64,000 nt of DNA, taken from contig NZ_BMSG01000001.1 in NCBI RefSeq assembly GCF_014649035.1, forward strand, positions 434,001 to 498,000, read 5' to 3'. This DNA is from Streptomyces sindenensis (GTDB taxonomy: Bacteria > Actinomycetota > Actinomycetes > Streptomycetales > Streptomycetaceae). The translations under genes were made by a program, and so were the position numbers. Below are positions 22,089 to 30,134 of the stretch, one piece after another (positions within the stretch are counted from its first letter, which is position 1; each line of letters opens with the position of its first letter). The notes beneath the pieces were generated by a model. That model did no database searches and was not told the origin of the DNA. It saw nothing but the letters and a program-made list of their open reading frames with translations.

Positions 22089-24557
22089 TCAGAGGGTGGG
22101 TGGGGCGGGGCGGAGGGAGGGGGTGGGCCGGTCCTCGCCGGCGGCGGACCGGGGCGCGGGGACCACGGGGCCATCGCCCCGGTCCGGATCACCGAACGGG
22201 TCGGGCAGACCGGTGAGTTCACGCAGCCGGGCGAGGTTGTCCCGGGTCACCGACCACAGCGCCCGCTGCCGGTCGTGGACGTCGGACACCGCCGCCGGAT
22301 GGTCGGCCAGCACCGCCAGGGCCCGCTCCGCGAGCCGGGCGCCGAGGGCTCGTTCATGGACGGAGACGCCCCAGTCGGGCCGGTCGATGTCGGCCAGGAA
22401 GTAGGCCAGTTTGGGGTGCGAGACCAGGCTGATGACGGGGGTGCCGCAGCCGAAGGGGATCATCCCGGCGTGCCCGCGCATCCCGATCACCAGCCGGGTG
22501 CGCCGGTAGACGTCGCGGATGGCGTCGTTGGAGAGCAGGTACAGCGGCTCCACGGGGAGGGTGAGGCCGTGCTCGCGGCGCAGATCGTCGACGAAGCGCT
22601 CGTCGGCGGGCATGTGCGCGGCGTAACGCACCTCCGCCGCACCGGAGACGGCGCGGATCGCGGATGCCGTCTCCGCGAGGAAGTGCCCGTAGTCGTGGCC
22701 GAAGCGGAGTCCGGCCCGGTCGTAGGCGCAGTTGAGGAGCACGGTGTCCTCGCGTACCGCCGGCCCGGCGAGGCGGGGGTCGAGACGGCGGGCGACCGTG
22801 GTGGGGCAGGGCTGGTAGCGCACCTTCTCGCGGAGGGAGGCGGGCAGCAGTTCCCTGACCCGGGCGACGGAGCCGTGGTTGCGCAGCCCGAAGAACGCGG
22901 ACCGCTCGACCAGGGCCCGCAGGGAGGCCGCGAACCGCTCGCGCCGGTAGCGCTGGCCGTCGAAGACGTTGTAGCCGACGGCGAAGACCGCCAGGGGGGC
23001 GGTGATCCGGGCGAGCACGTCGTCGGGGATGTTCCACTGCCAGCCGCTGTTGCCGTTGGGCGCGGTGTCGGGGAGGAAGAGCCCGCCACCGCCGACGATC
23101 ACGGCCCGCCGGGCGTTGAGGCGTTCGAGGCCGGCCTCGTCGACCAGCAGGTGCGCGTGCCGTTGGTGCCAGCGGTCGGGACCGGTGTCAGCGGTGAAGC
23201 AGCTGCGGACCGCCTCGGGCAGCACCTTGTCGCCCGCGTTCTCCTCCCCGTCCGCGAACAGGGCGACGTGGGCGAGCTGTTCACCGGGCGGGATTTCCGG
23301 GGTGCCCGGGGCGCCCGGGGTGCCCGGGGCGCCCGGGGTGCCCGGGGCGCCCGGGGAGCTGGTGCCCACCGCGGCCTTCTCCGACGTGCGGGTGTACCAG
23401 GCACGGCAGTTGGCGTCCGTCGGGTCGGACTCCAGACCGGCGAGCGCGTACCCCCGGGCGTCCTCGGTGCGGCCCAGCAGCCAGGCCAGGCGGGCGAGTT
23501 GGCCGTACGCGCGCGGGGCGAAGTCCGGGGACGCGGTCGCCAGGAGGAGGTGCGTCTCGGCCTCCTCGTACCGCGACAGCGCCATCAGGCACACCCCGAG
23601 CGTCTCGTGGCAGCGCGGCAGGTCGGGGCGGCCCGCGACGGCCTCCGCCAGCAGGGCGACGGCCAGGTCGTGGTGTCCGCGCCCCCGGTGGATCTCGGCG
23701 AGCTGCCGGACCAGGTCGATCGGCGGCCGGGACCCGTCGGGGAACGGGAGCGCGAGGTGCAGCAGGAGATCGGGGTGTTTCGCGCCGGGGAGGGCGAGGT
23801 AGGCGGCGCGGAACGCCTCGTCGTCCAGGTCGAAGCGCGCCCGGGCCTCATGGGCGGGCCCGGTGCGGCACTCCGGCACGCCGGCGAAGTTCAGGACGGC
23901 GACACCTTCGGGGACCGCCAGGTCGTCGCGGAGCCGCAGCGCGCGGAAGTCGTACCGGTGGTCCAGGGGTACGAGGAGGCTCTCCGGGATGTCCTGCGCG
24001 GCGGCGGCAGGTTCGGGCCGGTCGAGGTCCTGGCGCTGGATCACCAGGAGTCCGTCGTCGGGGGTGCCGTTGCGCGGGTCGGGGACGCCGTCCGGGCCAA
24101 GGCGCGGCACGGCGGCCACGCCCGTACGGAGTCGCATCAGGAGGTCGATCCCGCCGAGGACGACCAGGGCGGGGGTGAGGGCGAGGACGGTGTCGTAGCC
24201 GTCGAGGCGGAAGATGTCCTGGCGCCCGGCGGCCGTGCGCGGGATCAGCCGGGGGTGCAGCCGGTGGGCGGCGTCGAAGGCGGCGTCCGGGAGGCCGGGG
24301 TGCAGGAGGACGACGTCCTCGCAGAGCGCCGGGTTGGTCAGCGCGAGGCTGCGCAGGAGGACCTGGAGGCCGGGCAGTCGGCCCACGTCGGCGACGTACA
24401 CGGCGAAGGCGATCCGGCGCTTCCCGGTGACGGCGCGGCGGTCGTCGGCGGAGGCCGGGACGGGCCCGGCCGCGGAAGCGGACACGGAGGCGGGCCCGGC
24501 CACGGAGGCGGAGACGGGGGCGGGCCCGGCCGCGGAAGCGGAGTCGTGCGTCGTCAT
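22089..24557 (-). CDS. Three-module protein: GT8-like domain, TPRs and polysaccharide pyruvyl transferase
   Basis: 822 aa. After a low-complexity Ala/Ser/Gly/Pro leader, residues ~45-290 look like a GT8-type nucleotide-diphosphosugar transferase (FAVYVADVGRLPGLQVLLRS, GYDTVLALTPALVVLGGID, GVAVLNFAGVPECRTG). A TPR-like block follows (LAVALLAEAVAGRPDLPRCH, ALSRYEEAETHLLLA), then a (PGAPGT)n linker. The C-terminal ~380 residues match polysaccharide pyruvyl transferases: GEENAGDKVLPEAV, VIVGGGGLFLPD, FAVGYNVFDGQ, FFGLRNHGSVARV and VIGMRGHAGMIPFGCG. It overlaps the upstream gene by ATGA. It probably adds a sugar and a pyruvate ketal to the polymer. The module order is unusual. Confidence 0.78.
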   Translation of the reverse strand: MTTHDSASAAGPAPVSASVAGPASVSASAAGPVPASADDRRAVTGKRRIAFAVYVADVGRLPGLQVLLRSLALTNPALCEDVVLLHPGLPDAAFDAAHRLHPRLIPRTAAGRQDIFRLDGYDTVLALTPALVVLGGIDLLMRLRTGVAAVPRLGPDGVPDPRNGTPDDGLLVIQRQDLDRPEPAAAAQDIPESLLVPLDHRYDFRALRLRDDLAVPEGVAVLNFAGVPECRTGPAHEARARFDLDDEAFRAAYLALPGAKHPDLLLHLALPFPDGSRPPIDLVRQLAEIHRGRGHHDLAVALLAEAVAGRPDLPRCHETLGVCLMALSRYEEAETHLLLATASPDFAPRAYGQLARLAWLLGRTEDARGYALAGLESDPTDANCRAWYTRTSEKAAVGTSSPGAPGTPGAPGTPGAPGTPEIPPGEQLAHVALFADGEENAGDKVLPEAVRSCFTADTGPDRWHQRHAHLLVDEAGLERLNARRAVIVGGGGLFLPDTAPNGNSGWQWNIPDDVLARITAPLAVFAVGYNVFDGQRYRRERFAASLRALVERSAFFGLRNHGSVARVRELLPASLREKVRYQPCPTTVARRLDPRLAGPAVREDTVLLNCAYDRAGLRFGHDYGHFLAETASAIRAVSGAAEVRYAAHMPADERFVDDLRREHGLTLPVEPLYLLSNDAIRDVYRRTRLVIGMRGHAGMIPFGCGTPVISLVSHPKLAYFLADIDRPDWGVSVHERALGARLAERALAVLADHPAAVSDVHDRQRALWSVTRDNLARLRELTGLPDPFGDPDRGDGPVVPAPRSAAGEDRPTPSLRPAPPTL
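23302..23355. repeat. 18-bp coding repeat, three copies
   Basis: Three exact copies of an 18-bp unit (GTGCCCGGGGCGCCCGGG on the plus strand) encode a PGAPGT linker on the minus strand, between the TPR and pyruvyltransferase modules. The in-frame period suggests linker length may vary between strains. Confidence 0.85.
24460..24545. repeat. Degenerate ~30-bp coding repeats
   Basis: About three imperfect units containing GGCGGGCCCGGCC encode the Ala/Gly/Pro/Ser leader of the three-module protein (AGPAPVSASVAGPASVSASA). No function is evident beyond a flexible N-terminal tail. Confidence 0.6.
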
Positions 24558-25897
24558 CCGAGAGTGATCCTCACTGCGGTGTCGTCCGTTCTCCCGGCCC
24601 GCGCCCCGATCCACTCCCGCTCGCGCGGAGGCAGGGCCGCCGGCCCTTCGAACCCGATGAGGTCCACCCGGGCGGGGGTGCCCAGGAAGTCGAGGAGCCG
24701 CAGCACGGTGTACTCGGTGCTCGCGGGCCCCGCCGCGTCCACCGCCTCCGCGAGCAGCGCGGGATCGTGCAGCGGGCGGCGCAGGGTCGCGTCGCCGATG
24801 CGGTCCTGGGCACCGGGGACGAGCCTGCTGCGCAGGGCGAGCCGCCAGTGCGGGAGCGGGTCGCCGAAGACCAGCCGGGCGGTGGCCCTGCGGTCCCACC
24901 GGGGGCCCTTCCAGGGCGTGTTGCCGCGCAGGGAGACGGCGTGCAGATCGGTTCGGGCGGCGGGGGCGGCATGGCGTACGGCGTCGCAGCGCACGACGAG
25001 GTCGTACCCCTCGATGAGGGCCGCCAGGGCGCTGCCGGGCCGCTGCTCCTGCTCGGCGGTGTGCGGGGTGTCAGCGACCAGGCACACCGTCCGGCCCGCG
25101 AGGAACCGGCGCAGACCCGGTACGCCGATGGGTTCGGCCCCGCCGAGCAGCGGATCGGCCATCAGGTCGCGGCCCGAGAGCCGGCGGTGCTCGGCGTAGA
25201 GGGCGGCGAGCCGGCGTACGGCCGGGTCGGCGGCGCCGCGTTCGGTGGTGCGGAGCCGGACGAGCTCGGTGAAGGCGACGCGGGCCTCGGCGACGGGGAG
25301 CCGGCGGGAGAGGCGAACAGCCCCGTCCGTGCCTCCGTCCCTGCCCGCGGCGCCGGCCCCGGCCAGCTCCAGCGCCTCGTCGATGCGGTCCCCCGCCGCG
25401 CGGAGGGTGGTGATCCGGCGTTCGACGTCACGGGAGGCGGCGGTGTTCCGCTGGAGCGCGAGATGGCGTTCGTACGCGGTGATCGCCTCCTCGCTCCGGC
25501 CGAGCGCGTCCAAGGCGTTGCCGCGCAGCCGCCAGGCCCCCTTGGAGCGGGCGCGCAGGGCGGTCGCCTCGTCGGCCAGGGCCAGGGCGAGGCGCGCCCC
25601 GGCGTCGCCGCCGCTGTCCAGGGCCTGCTGCCCGGTCCGCAGCAGGGCGTCGAAGGCGTCGGCGCCCGGGGTGGAACACGCGGTGGTCAGGGCGCCGATC
25701 GACGCGATGAGCCGGGTGCGGCGGGCGTCGGTGAGCGGGCCGGACGCGGCGAGTTCGGCGAGGTGGTCGCCGCAGTGCCGCAGAGCGGCCAGCAGCGCCG
25801 GGTCCGGTCCCCCGCCGGGGCGGGCCCGGGTCGGCGTGCCCGGCCGTCCCGCTAGCGTACGCACTGACGTGAGCAGCCCGGTGAGGGTCTGGCCCAT
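24554..25897 (-). CDS. TPR-containing GT29-like (sialyltransferase-type) protein
   Basis: 447 aa. Residues ~60-220 are helical and include a TPR-like unit (AWRLRGNALDALGRSEEAITAYERHL). The C-terminal ~180 residues begin AGRTVCLVADTPHT and continue ALIEGYDLVVRCDAVRH, RTDLHAVSLRG, RLVFGDP, PASTEYTVLRLLDFLG and VDLIGFEG. This pattern recalls the L and S motifs of GT29 sialyltransferases (VVGNSP...YDVVIRFN...DVH). It is translationally coupled to the three-module protein (ATGA). ATG at 25897 follows GGCGGAAC. If the GT29 reading is right, the cluster holds three unrelated sialyltransferase-type folds. Confidence 0.6.
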   Translation of the reverse strand: MGQTLTGLLTSVRTLAGRPGTPTRARPGGGPDPALLAALRHCGDHLAELAASGPLTDARRTRLIASIGALTTACSTPGADAFDALLRTGQQALDSGGDAGARLALALADEATALRARSKGAWRLRGNALDALGRSEEAITAYERHLALQRNTAASRDVERRITTLRAAGDRIDEALELAGAGAAGRDGGTDGAVRLSRRLPVAEARVAFTELVRLRTTERGAADPAVRRLAALYAEHRRLSGRDLMADPLLGGAEPIGVPGLRRFLAGRTVCLVADTPHTAEQEQRPGSALAALIEGYDLVVRCDAVRHAAPAARTDLHAVSLRGNTPWKGPRWDRRATARLVFGDPLPHWRLALRSRLVPGAQDRIGDATLRRPLHDPALLAEAVDAAGPASTEYTVLRLLDFLGTPARVDLIGFEGPAALPPREREWIGARAGRTDDTAVRITLG

Positions 25898-25925
25898 GCT
25901 CGTTCCGCCGTTCTGTGAGTCGGAC

Positions 25926-25957
25926 GCCGGCCCCGGGGTTCGAGCCCCGGGGCCGGC
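25926..25957 (-). terminator. Hairpin inside the upper glycopolymer operon
   Basis: A 13-bp perfect stem (25926-25938 with 25945-25957) and a TTCGAG loop lie between the polysialyltransferase-type gene and the TPR-GT29-like gene. It may attenuate the downstream half of the operon. Confidence 0.65.
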
Positions 25958-25962
25958 CCGGG

Positions 25963-27378
25963 TCAGAGACCCAGGGTGCTGCGGGTGCGCCGTACGGTGC
26001 GGCGCAGCCGGACCGCCGCGCCCCGGGGGCCGCCACCGGGCAGGGTGAGGCTCTGGAGGCGGCGGCGCTTGAAGTAGTGCTGGGTGGTGGGGTCGAGGTG
26101 CTCCCGCAGCCAGGTCTCGGCCTCGGGGCGCAGCCCGGGGTTGAGCTTGGCCTGCATGCAGTAGCCGACGGTCCGCAGCAGCGGGGCGAGGGTGTCCGGC
26201 GCGGTGCGCGGCAGGCGGGGGACGCCGTCGGAGCCCTGTGCTTCCGCGCCACCCGGGCCGTCCGGGCCGCCCGGGGCGTCCAGGTCGGGGACCAGGTGGT
26301 CGGTGATCGTCAGCGGGATGCGGTTGCTGTTCTCGTACGGGGTGATCCGGTCGAGGACGAGCCGGGTGCCGACGCGGGCGACGGGGATGCCGTAGTACGC
26401 GGCGGCGGTGAACATCGCGGTGGAGAAGCAGCCGACGACGAGGGTGGGCGCGCACCGCTCGTACAGGGTCTCGGCGAGCAGCGGGCTGTCCAGCGTGGTG
26501 AGCCGTACGCCGAGTTCGGCGGCGGCCTCGTCCAGGGCGCGGGAGTAGCGGGCCGGGGCGGTGGGGTGCGGCTTGAAGAGGATGGAGGTGTGCCCGGCGC
26601 GGGCGGCTCCGCGCAGCATCCGGATGTGCAGCTCCTCTTCCTCCTCCGGGGTGAGGATGGTGAGGGCGGCGAGGTACTGGCCCAGCAGCATCGCGGTGGG
26701 GGCGGCGGCCTCGGCGGCGGCGAGCCCCTTGTCGCCCTCGGCGGCGGCGGCGATCTCGGAGAGGACGGCGCGGAAGGCGTCGTCGGGGACGAGTTCGGGC
26801 TCGACACCGGCCTCGGCGAGGAGGAGCGGGCGCACTCCGGTGACCAGGTCGAGGTGGAGGACGCGCCGGATGCGGCAGGCGATGGACTGGGGCATCCGGT
26901 TGCGGGTGGGACCGTAGCTCATCAGGCCGTCGGCGTAGACGTGGACGGCGCTCTCGGAGAAGATCGCGGCGAGCGCGCGGGCCGGGTTGACCTGGATGGA
27001 CTCGACGGCGAGGTCGACGGGGGCGTCGGGGGCGATGTCCCAGGCGAGGCGGAAGGCCCGCTGCCACAGGACGGTCTCCTCGGAGCGGGGGCCCCAGCCG
27101 CTGGGGTGGTGCGGGCTGATGGCCTCGTTCCAGTCGACGACGGCGTCGAAGCGGGCGGCGAGGGATCCGTAACCGCGCATCTCCTCCAGGCGCAGGGCGG
27201 TCTCGGGCACGGCCGCGTTGTTGGAGACCAGCAGGATGCGGTGGCTGTCGGTGGCCCGGCCGAACTGTCCGGCGTCGAGCGCGGCGGCGAGGGTGGCCGC
27301 GCCGTACAGGGTGGAGACCTGGAAGATCTGGGTGCGCGGGGACGTGCGTACGGGGGTGGCTGCGGGGGTGGCGGTCAT
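25963..27378 (-). CDS. Alpha-2,8-polysialyltransferase family protein (copy B)
   Basis: 471-aa protein of the PF07388 type. It has TQIFQVSTLYGAATLAAALDAG, VYADGLMSYGPTRN (D/E-D/E-G position), SILFKPHPTAPARYSRAL with the canonical HP motif, and VVGCFSTAMFTAAAYYGIPVA (Ser motif). The basic tail TQHYFKRRRLQSLTLPGG matches that of copy A. The start is 3 nt after the GT2 stop. With its HP motif intact it is the better candidate for the active polymerising enzyme of the cluster. The polymer identity (poly-KDN or a KDN-containing repeat) is inferred. Confidence 0.87.
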   Translation of the reverse strand: MTATPAATPVRTSPRTQIFQVSTLYGAATLAAALDAGQFGRATDSHRILLVSNNAAVPETALRLEEMRGYGSLAARFDAVVDWNEAISPHHPSGWGPRSEETVLWQRAFRLAWDIAPDAPVDLAVESIQVNPARALAAIFSESAVHVYADGLMSYGPTRNRMPQSIACRIRRVLHLDLVTGVRPLLLAEAGVEPELVPDDAFRAVLSEIAAAAEGDKGLAAAEAAAPTAMLLGQYLAALTILTPEEEEELHIRMLRGAARAGHTSILFKPHPTAPARYSRALDEAAAELGVRLTTLDSPLLAETLYERCAPTLVVGCFSTAMFTAAAYYGIPVARVGTRLVLDRITPYENSNRIPLTITDHLVPDLDAPGGPDGPGGAEAQGSDGVPRLPRTAPDTLAPLLRTVGYCMQAKLNPGLRPEAETWLREHLDPTTQHYFKRRRLQSLTLPGGGPRGAAVRLRRTVRRTRSTLGL

Positions 27379-27381
27379 CGG

Positions 27382-28347
27382 TCAGGCGGCCTTCTGCTTG
27401 GTGCGCAGACGGCTGAGCAGCGTGCCGCGCTTGTCGTCGATCTGCGTCAGGGTGCGGTCGAGCACGTCCTGCGGCATCCGGCCCAGCGCGGCGCTCGACT
27501 CGGCGCGCAGCTTCCGGGCGGTGGCGGGCTCGTAGTCGTCGGCCTTCTCGTTGTGGAAGGCGATCATCGCGCAGTAGGTACGGACGGCCTTCGGCAGCAG
27601 GGCGTCCGCGTCCCGGTCGGCACGCAGCTGGTCGAGCAGCGTGTCGTAGGAGGCGAAGAAGTCGAGCTGCCGGGCGTCCTTGATCTGGGTCAGGGAGGTG
27701 GTGACCCCGCGCCGGTAGAAGATGCCGTAGAGACCGAGCGCCGCGTAGGTGCGGGCGCGCAGATGGAGCTGCCAGATCCACAGCCGGTCCTCGGCGGTGC
27801 GCAGTTCGGTGGCGAAGCGCTGGGCGCCGTCCGCGAAGAGCCGCCGGTGGTAGATCCCGGCCCAGACGAACGGGTAGTCGACCATGGTCTCGCGCTCGGG
27901 CACGCCGATGCCGTCGCGGGGGTCGAGCAGCGTGTCCCGGAGCGGGGCGGGGGCGCGCCGTACGACGCGGGTGGTGCCGGTGGACTGGACGTGGTCGGTG
28001 CGGGCGAAGTCGCAGTCGAGGTCCTCGGCGGCGCGCACCAGCCGGGCCAGATGGCCGGGGGCGTACCAGTCGTCGCCGTCGAGGAAGGTGAGGTAGTCGC
28101 CCTCGGCGGCGTCGATGCCGCTGTTGCGGGCGGCCGCGATGCCGACGTTCGTACCGTGTCTGATCACCCGGGCGCGCGGCAGCCGCTCGGCCCAGTGGTC
28201 GACGATGTCCTGCGTGCCGTCGGTCGACGCGTCATCGACCAGCAGGAACTCGATGTCCGGGTCCGCGTTGCGGGCCAGACTGCCCAGCGTGGTCGGGGCG
28301 TAGGCCGCGACATTGTGGAGCGGTACGACAACGGACAGTTTCGGCAC
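27382..28347 (-). CDS. GT2 family glycosyltransferase (copy B)
   Basis: 321-aa GT-A transferase beginning VPKLSVVVPLHNVAAYAPTT. LLVDDASTDGT, NVGIAAARNSGIDAAEGDY and FLDGDDWYAPGHL are intact. It is clearly paralogous to the GT2 at 18405-19394 through its whole length (RTDHVQ, RTAEDRLWIWQLH, YRRGVTTSLTQIKDARQLDFF, LPKAVRTYCAMIAFH). GTG at 28347 follows GAGGG at suitable spacing; another GTG four codons upstream (28359) is possible. It is the first gene of the upper operon, immediately followed by a polysialyltransferase-type gene, the same pairing as copy A. Confidence 0.9.
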   Translation of the reverse strand: MPKLSVVVPLHNVAAYAPTTLGSLARNADPDIEFLLVDDASTDGTQDIVDHWAERLPRARVIRHGTNVGIAAARNSGIDAAEGDYLTFLDGDDWYAPGHLARLVRAAEDLDCDFARTDHVQSTGTTRVVRRAPAPLRDTLLDPRDGIGVPERETMVDYPFVWAGIYHRRLFADGAQRFATELRTAEDRLWIWQLHLRARTYAALGLYGIFYRRGVTTSLTQIKDARQLDFFASYDTLLDQLRADRDADALLPKAVRTYCAMIAFHNEKADDYEPATARKLRAESSAALGRMPQDVLDRTLTQIDDKRGTLLSRLRTKQKAA

Positions 28348-28487
28348 GCGCGCCCTCACCTTCGATCATGGTCCCGACAACGTAGTGAGAGCGCGGAAGG
28401 ATCGGGTGACACCCGCCACGACAGCGGGTGAACTCTGCGCGACCGCCGGATGGCCGGGCGCGCGCGCCGGAGAACGACCCGCGAGGC

Positions 28488-28518
28488 TTGACCTCAACTC
28501 CACTTGAGGTTCTACGTT
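28488..28518 (+). promoter_or_regulatory. MerR/SoxR-box-type promoter of the MarR gene
   Basis: TTGACC (28488-28493) and TACGTT (28513-28518) are 19 bp apart, the long spacer typical of MerR-family promoters. The spacer holds CCTCAA-N6-TTGAGG, the arms and spacing of a SoxR box. The start codon lies 7 nt after the -10 box, so the transcript is probably leaderless. Confidence 0.65.
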
Positions 28519-28525
28519 CCGGGGC

Positions 28526-28987
28526 ATGGACTTCTCACACGACGACGCGGGGCTCGCCCTCCAGCCGATCGGCTACTGGAGCTGGGCCGCGCACGAGGCG
28601 ACGGTCACCCACATCAGGTCGGCACTGGCCGAGGACGGACTCACACAGCCGCCCTGGTGGGTGCTCAACCAACTGGACGGGGCGGACGAGGAGGGACGGG
28701 GCCGGGGCGAGGTGGTCACCCTGCTCAGCGGCTACCTCGACACTGGGGCCGACGGCATGGAGGAGGCCGTCGACGGCCTCCTCCGGCAGGGGCTGGTCAC
28801 GGAGGACTCCGGGTCCCGGCTGCGGCTGACGCCCGAGGGGCGGGCGCTGCGCGAGAAGGCGTACGCCCGGGTCGCCCGGGCGAGGGCGGAGATCCACGAG
28901 GGCATCGACGACACGGAGTTCGTCGCCGCGCTCAAGGTGTTGCAGCGGATGATCCACAACGTCGGGGGGAAGGCCTGGCACCACTGA
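28526..28987 (+). CDS. MarR-type winged-helix transcriptional regulator
   Basis: 153-aa small regulator. After GYWSWAAHEATVTHIRSAL come the winged-helix elements PPWWVLNQLDG, GMEEAVDGLLRQGLVTED and the wing SGSRLRLTPEGRALREKAYARV, then a C-terminal helix (dimerisation). This matches MarR-like proteins in size and order. The ATG has no ribosome site and follows a -10 box by 7 nt, consistent with leaderless translation. The CCTCAA/TTGAGG dyad upstream may be a MerR-family operator or its own site. It is convergent with the exporter gene. Confidence 0.85.
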   Translation: MDFSHDDAGLALQPIGYWSWAAHEATVTHIRSALAEDGLTQPPWWVLNQLDGADEEGRGRGEVVTLLSGYLDTGADGMEEAVDGLLRQGLVTEDSGSRLRLTPEGRALREKAYARVARARAEIHEGIDDTEFVAALKVLQRMIHNVGGKAWHH

Positions 28988-29030
28988 GACCTTGCACCAC
29001 GGACGCCTGGCACCACGGACGCCTGCACCG

Positions 29031-29059
29031 CGGGGGACGGCCGGGCCGGCCGTCCCCCG
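29031..29059. terminator. Bidirectional terminator hairpin
   Basis: A 12-bp stem (29031-29042 with 29048-29059) and 5-nt loop lie between the convergent MarR and LysE-type genes. A short direct repeat (CACCACGGACGCCTG) just upstream may be a slippage product. Confidence 0.75.
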
Positions 29060-29061
29060 GG

Positions 29062-29748
29062 CTACACGCTGCTGAGCGAGAGCTTGGCGGCGAACCCGAG
29101 GAACAGGACGCCGGCCGCCGAAGTGGCCCCCGCCGACAGCCGCTTGCGGCGGCGGAAGGCGGCGGCCAGCCGGGTGCCGCCGAAGATCAGCACCGAGAGA
29201 TAGGCGAAGCTGGCGAGCTGGAGCAGGGTGCCCAGCACCAGGAACGACAGGGCCGGGTAGGCGTAGCCGGGGTCGACGAACTGGACGAAGAAGGAGATCA
29301 GGAACAGGATCGCCTTCGGGTTGATCAGGCTGACCACGAGCGCCCGGCGGTAGGGCCGCTCCACGGGCCCCGCCGCGGCCCCGGAAGCCTCCGCCGCCCC
29401 CTCCGCCCCGACCGTCTCGACGAGTTCGGCGGTACGCCGGTGCCGCTCGCGCCACAGGGCGACGGCGGCCCGGAGCATCCCGATGGCCATCCAGGTCAGA
29501 TAGGCCGCGCCCGCGTACTTGACGATCGCGAAGAGCAGGGGCGTGGTCGTCAGCAGGGACGCGGCGCCCAGGGCCGCGAGCGTCATCAGGACGGCGTCCC
29601 CGGTCCAGACGCCCGCGGCGGCCTGGTACCCGGTGCGTACGCCGCGCCGGGCGGCCACGGAGAGCACGTAGAGCGAGTTCGGACCCGGCAGAAGGACGAT
29701 CAGCGCCAGGCCGGCGAGATAGGTCGGAAGATCGGTGACACCCAGCAT
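29062..29748 (-). CDS. LysE family translocator (leucine efflux LeuE-like)
   Basis: 228-aa membrane exporter with about six helices. It starts MLGVTDLPTYLAGLALIVLLPGPNSLYVLSV (first part read as the LysE/RhtB signature with PGPN), then GVRTGYQAAAGVWTGD, AAYLTWMAIGMLRAA and VVSLINPKAILFLISFF. The family exports amino acids; the GVTDL/PGPNSLYVLSVAARRG wording is closest to LeuE. ATG at 29748 is selected because upstream in-frame sequence is not membrane-like. It shares a terminator with the MarR gene, and could be one of its targets. Confidence 0.88.
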   Translation of the reverse strand: MLGVTDLPTYLAGLALIVLLPGPNSLYVLSVAARRGVRTGYQAAAGVWTGDAVLMTLAALGAASLLTTTPLLFAIVKYAGAAYLTWMAIGMLRAAVALWRERHRRTAELVETVGAEGAAEASGAAAGPVERPYRRALVVSLINPKAILFLISFFVQFVDPGYAYPALSFLVLGTLLQLASFAYLSVLIFGGTRLAAAFRRRKRLSAGATSAAGVLFLGFAAKLSLSSV

Positions 29749-30134
29749 GGACGGAGTGTCGCACGCCGGTACGGGTCGCCGTCCAGGCGGTTTCACCAGG
29801 CGGTAGGGACCGTCGGGTGCCGTACGGCAGGGGCCCGGTCCCGACCGCCCGGACCCGGCCGTGATCCACCGGCGTCACCCCGGGGGTCTGGACGCGCGGC
29901 CCCCGTCCGGCGGAGGATTCGCTGACCGGGCCGGACGGGAATCCACACAGCATCCGTACAGGAGGCACCGGGCCGACAGGCGACGCAGGGGGACCGAACA
30001 TGGTGAACACGGAGACGGGCACGGAGACGGGCACCGGCACGGGCATGGAGACGGGCACGGGCGGCGGGTGGGACGGCCGGGGCGTCCGGGGCGGCCGGAG
30101 CGGGCGAGGCTCGCGCGGGGCGAGGGGCCCGCAC
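29749..30134. other. Intergenic region with GAGACGGGCAC-type repeats
   Basis: This interval lies between the divergent exporter and L,D-transpeptidase genes. From 30005 to 30061 the plus strand is a degenerate ACGGAGACGGGCAC repeat that would encode Thr/Gly/Glu if translation began at the ATG at 30000. No independent gene is visible. Confidence 0.55.

Noticed and set aside
25926..25957. tRNA T-arm-like sequence GGGGTTCGAGCCCC
   Set aside because: No acceptor, D or anticodon arm can be folded around it; it is explained by the GC hairpin within the operon.
30000..30134. N-terminal extension of the L,D-transpeptidase from an ATG at 30000
   Set aside because: It would place 45 Thr/Gly-rich residues ahead of the signal peptide, and the GTG at 30135 has a good ribosome site.
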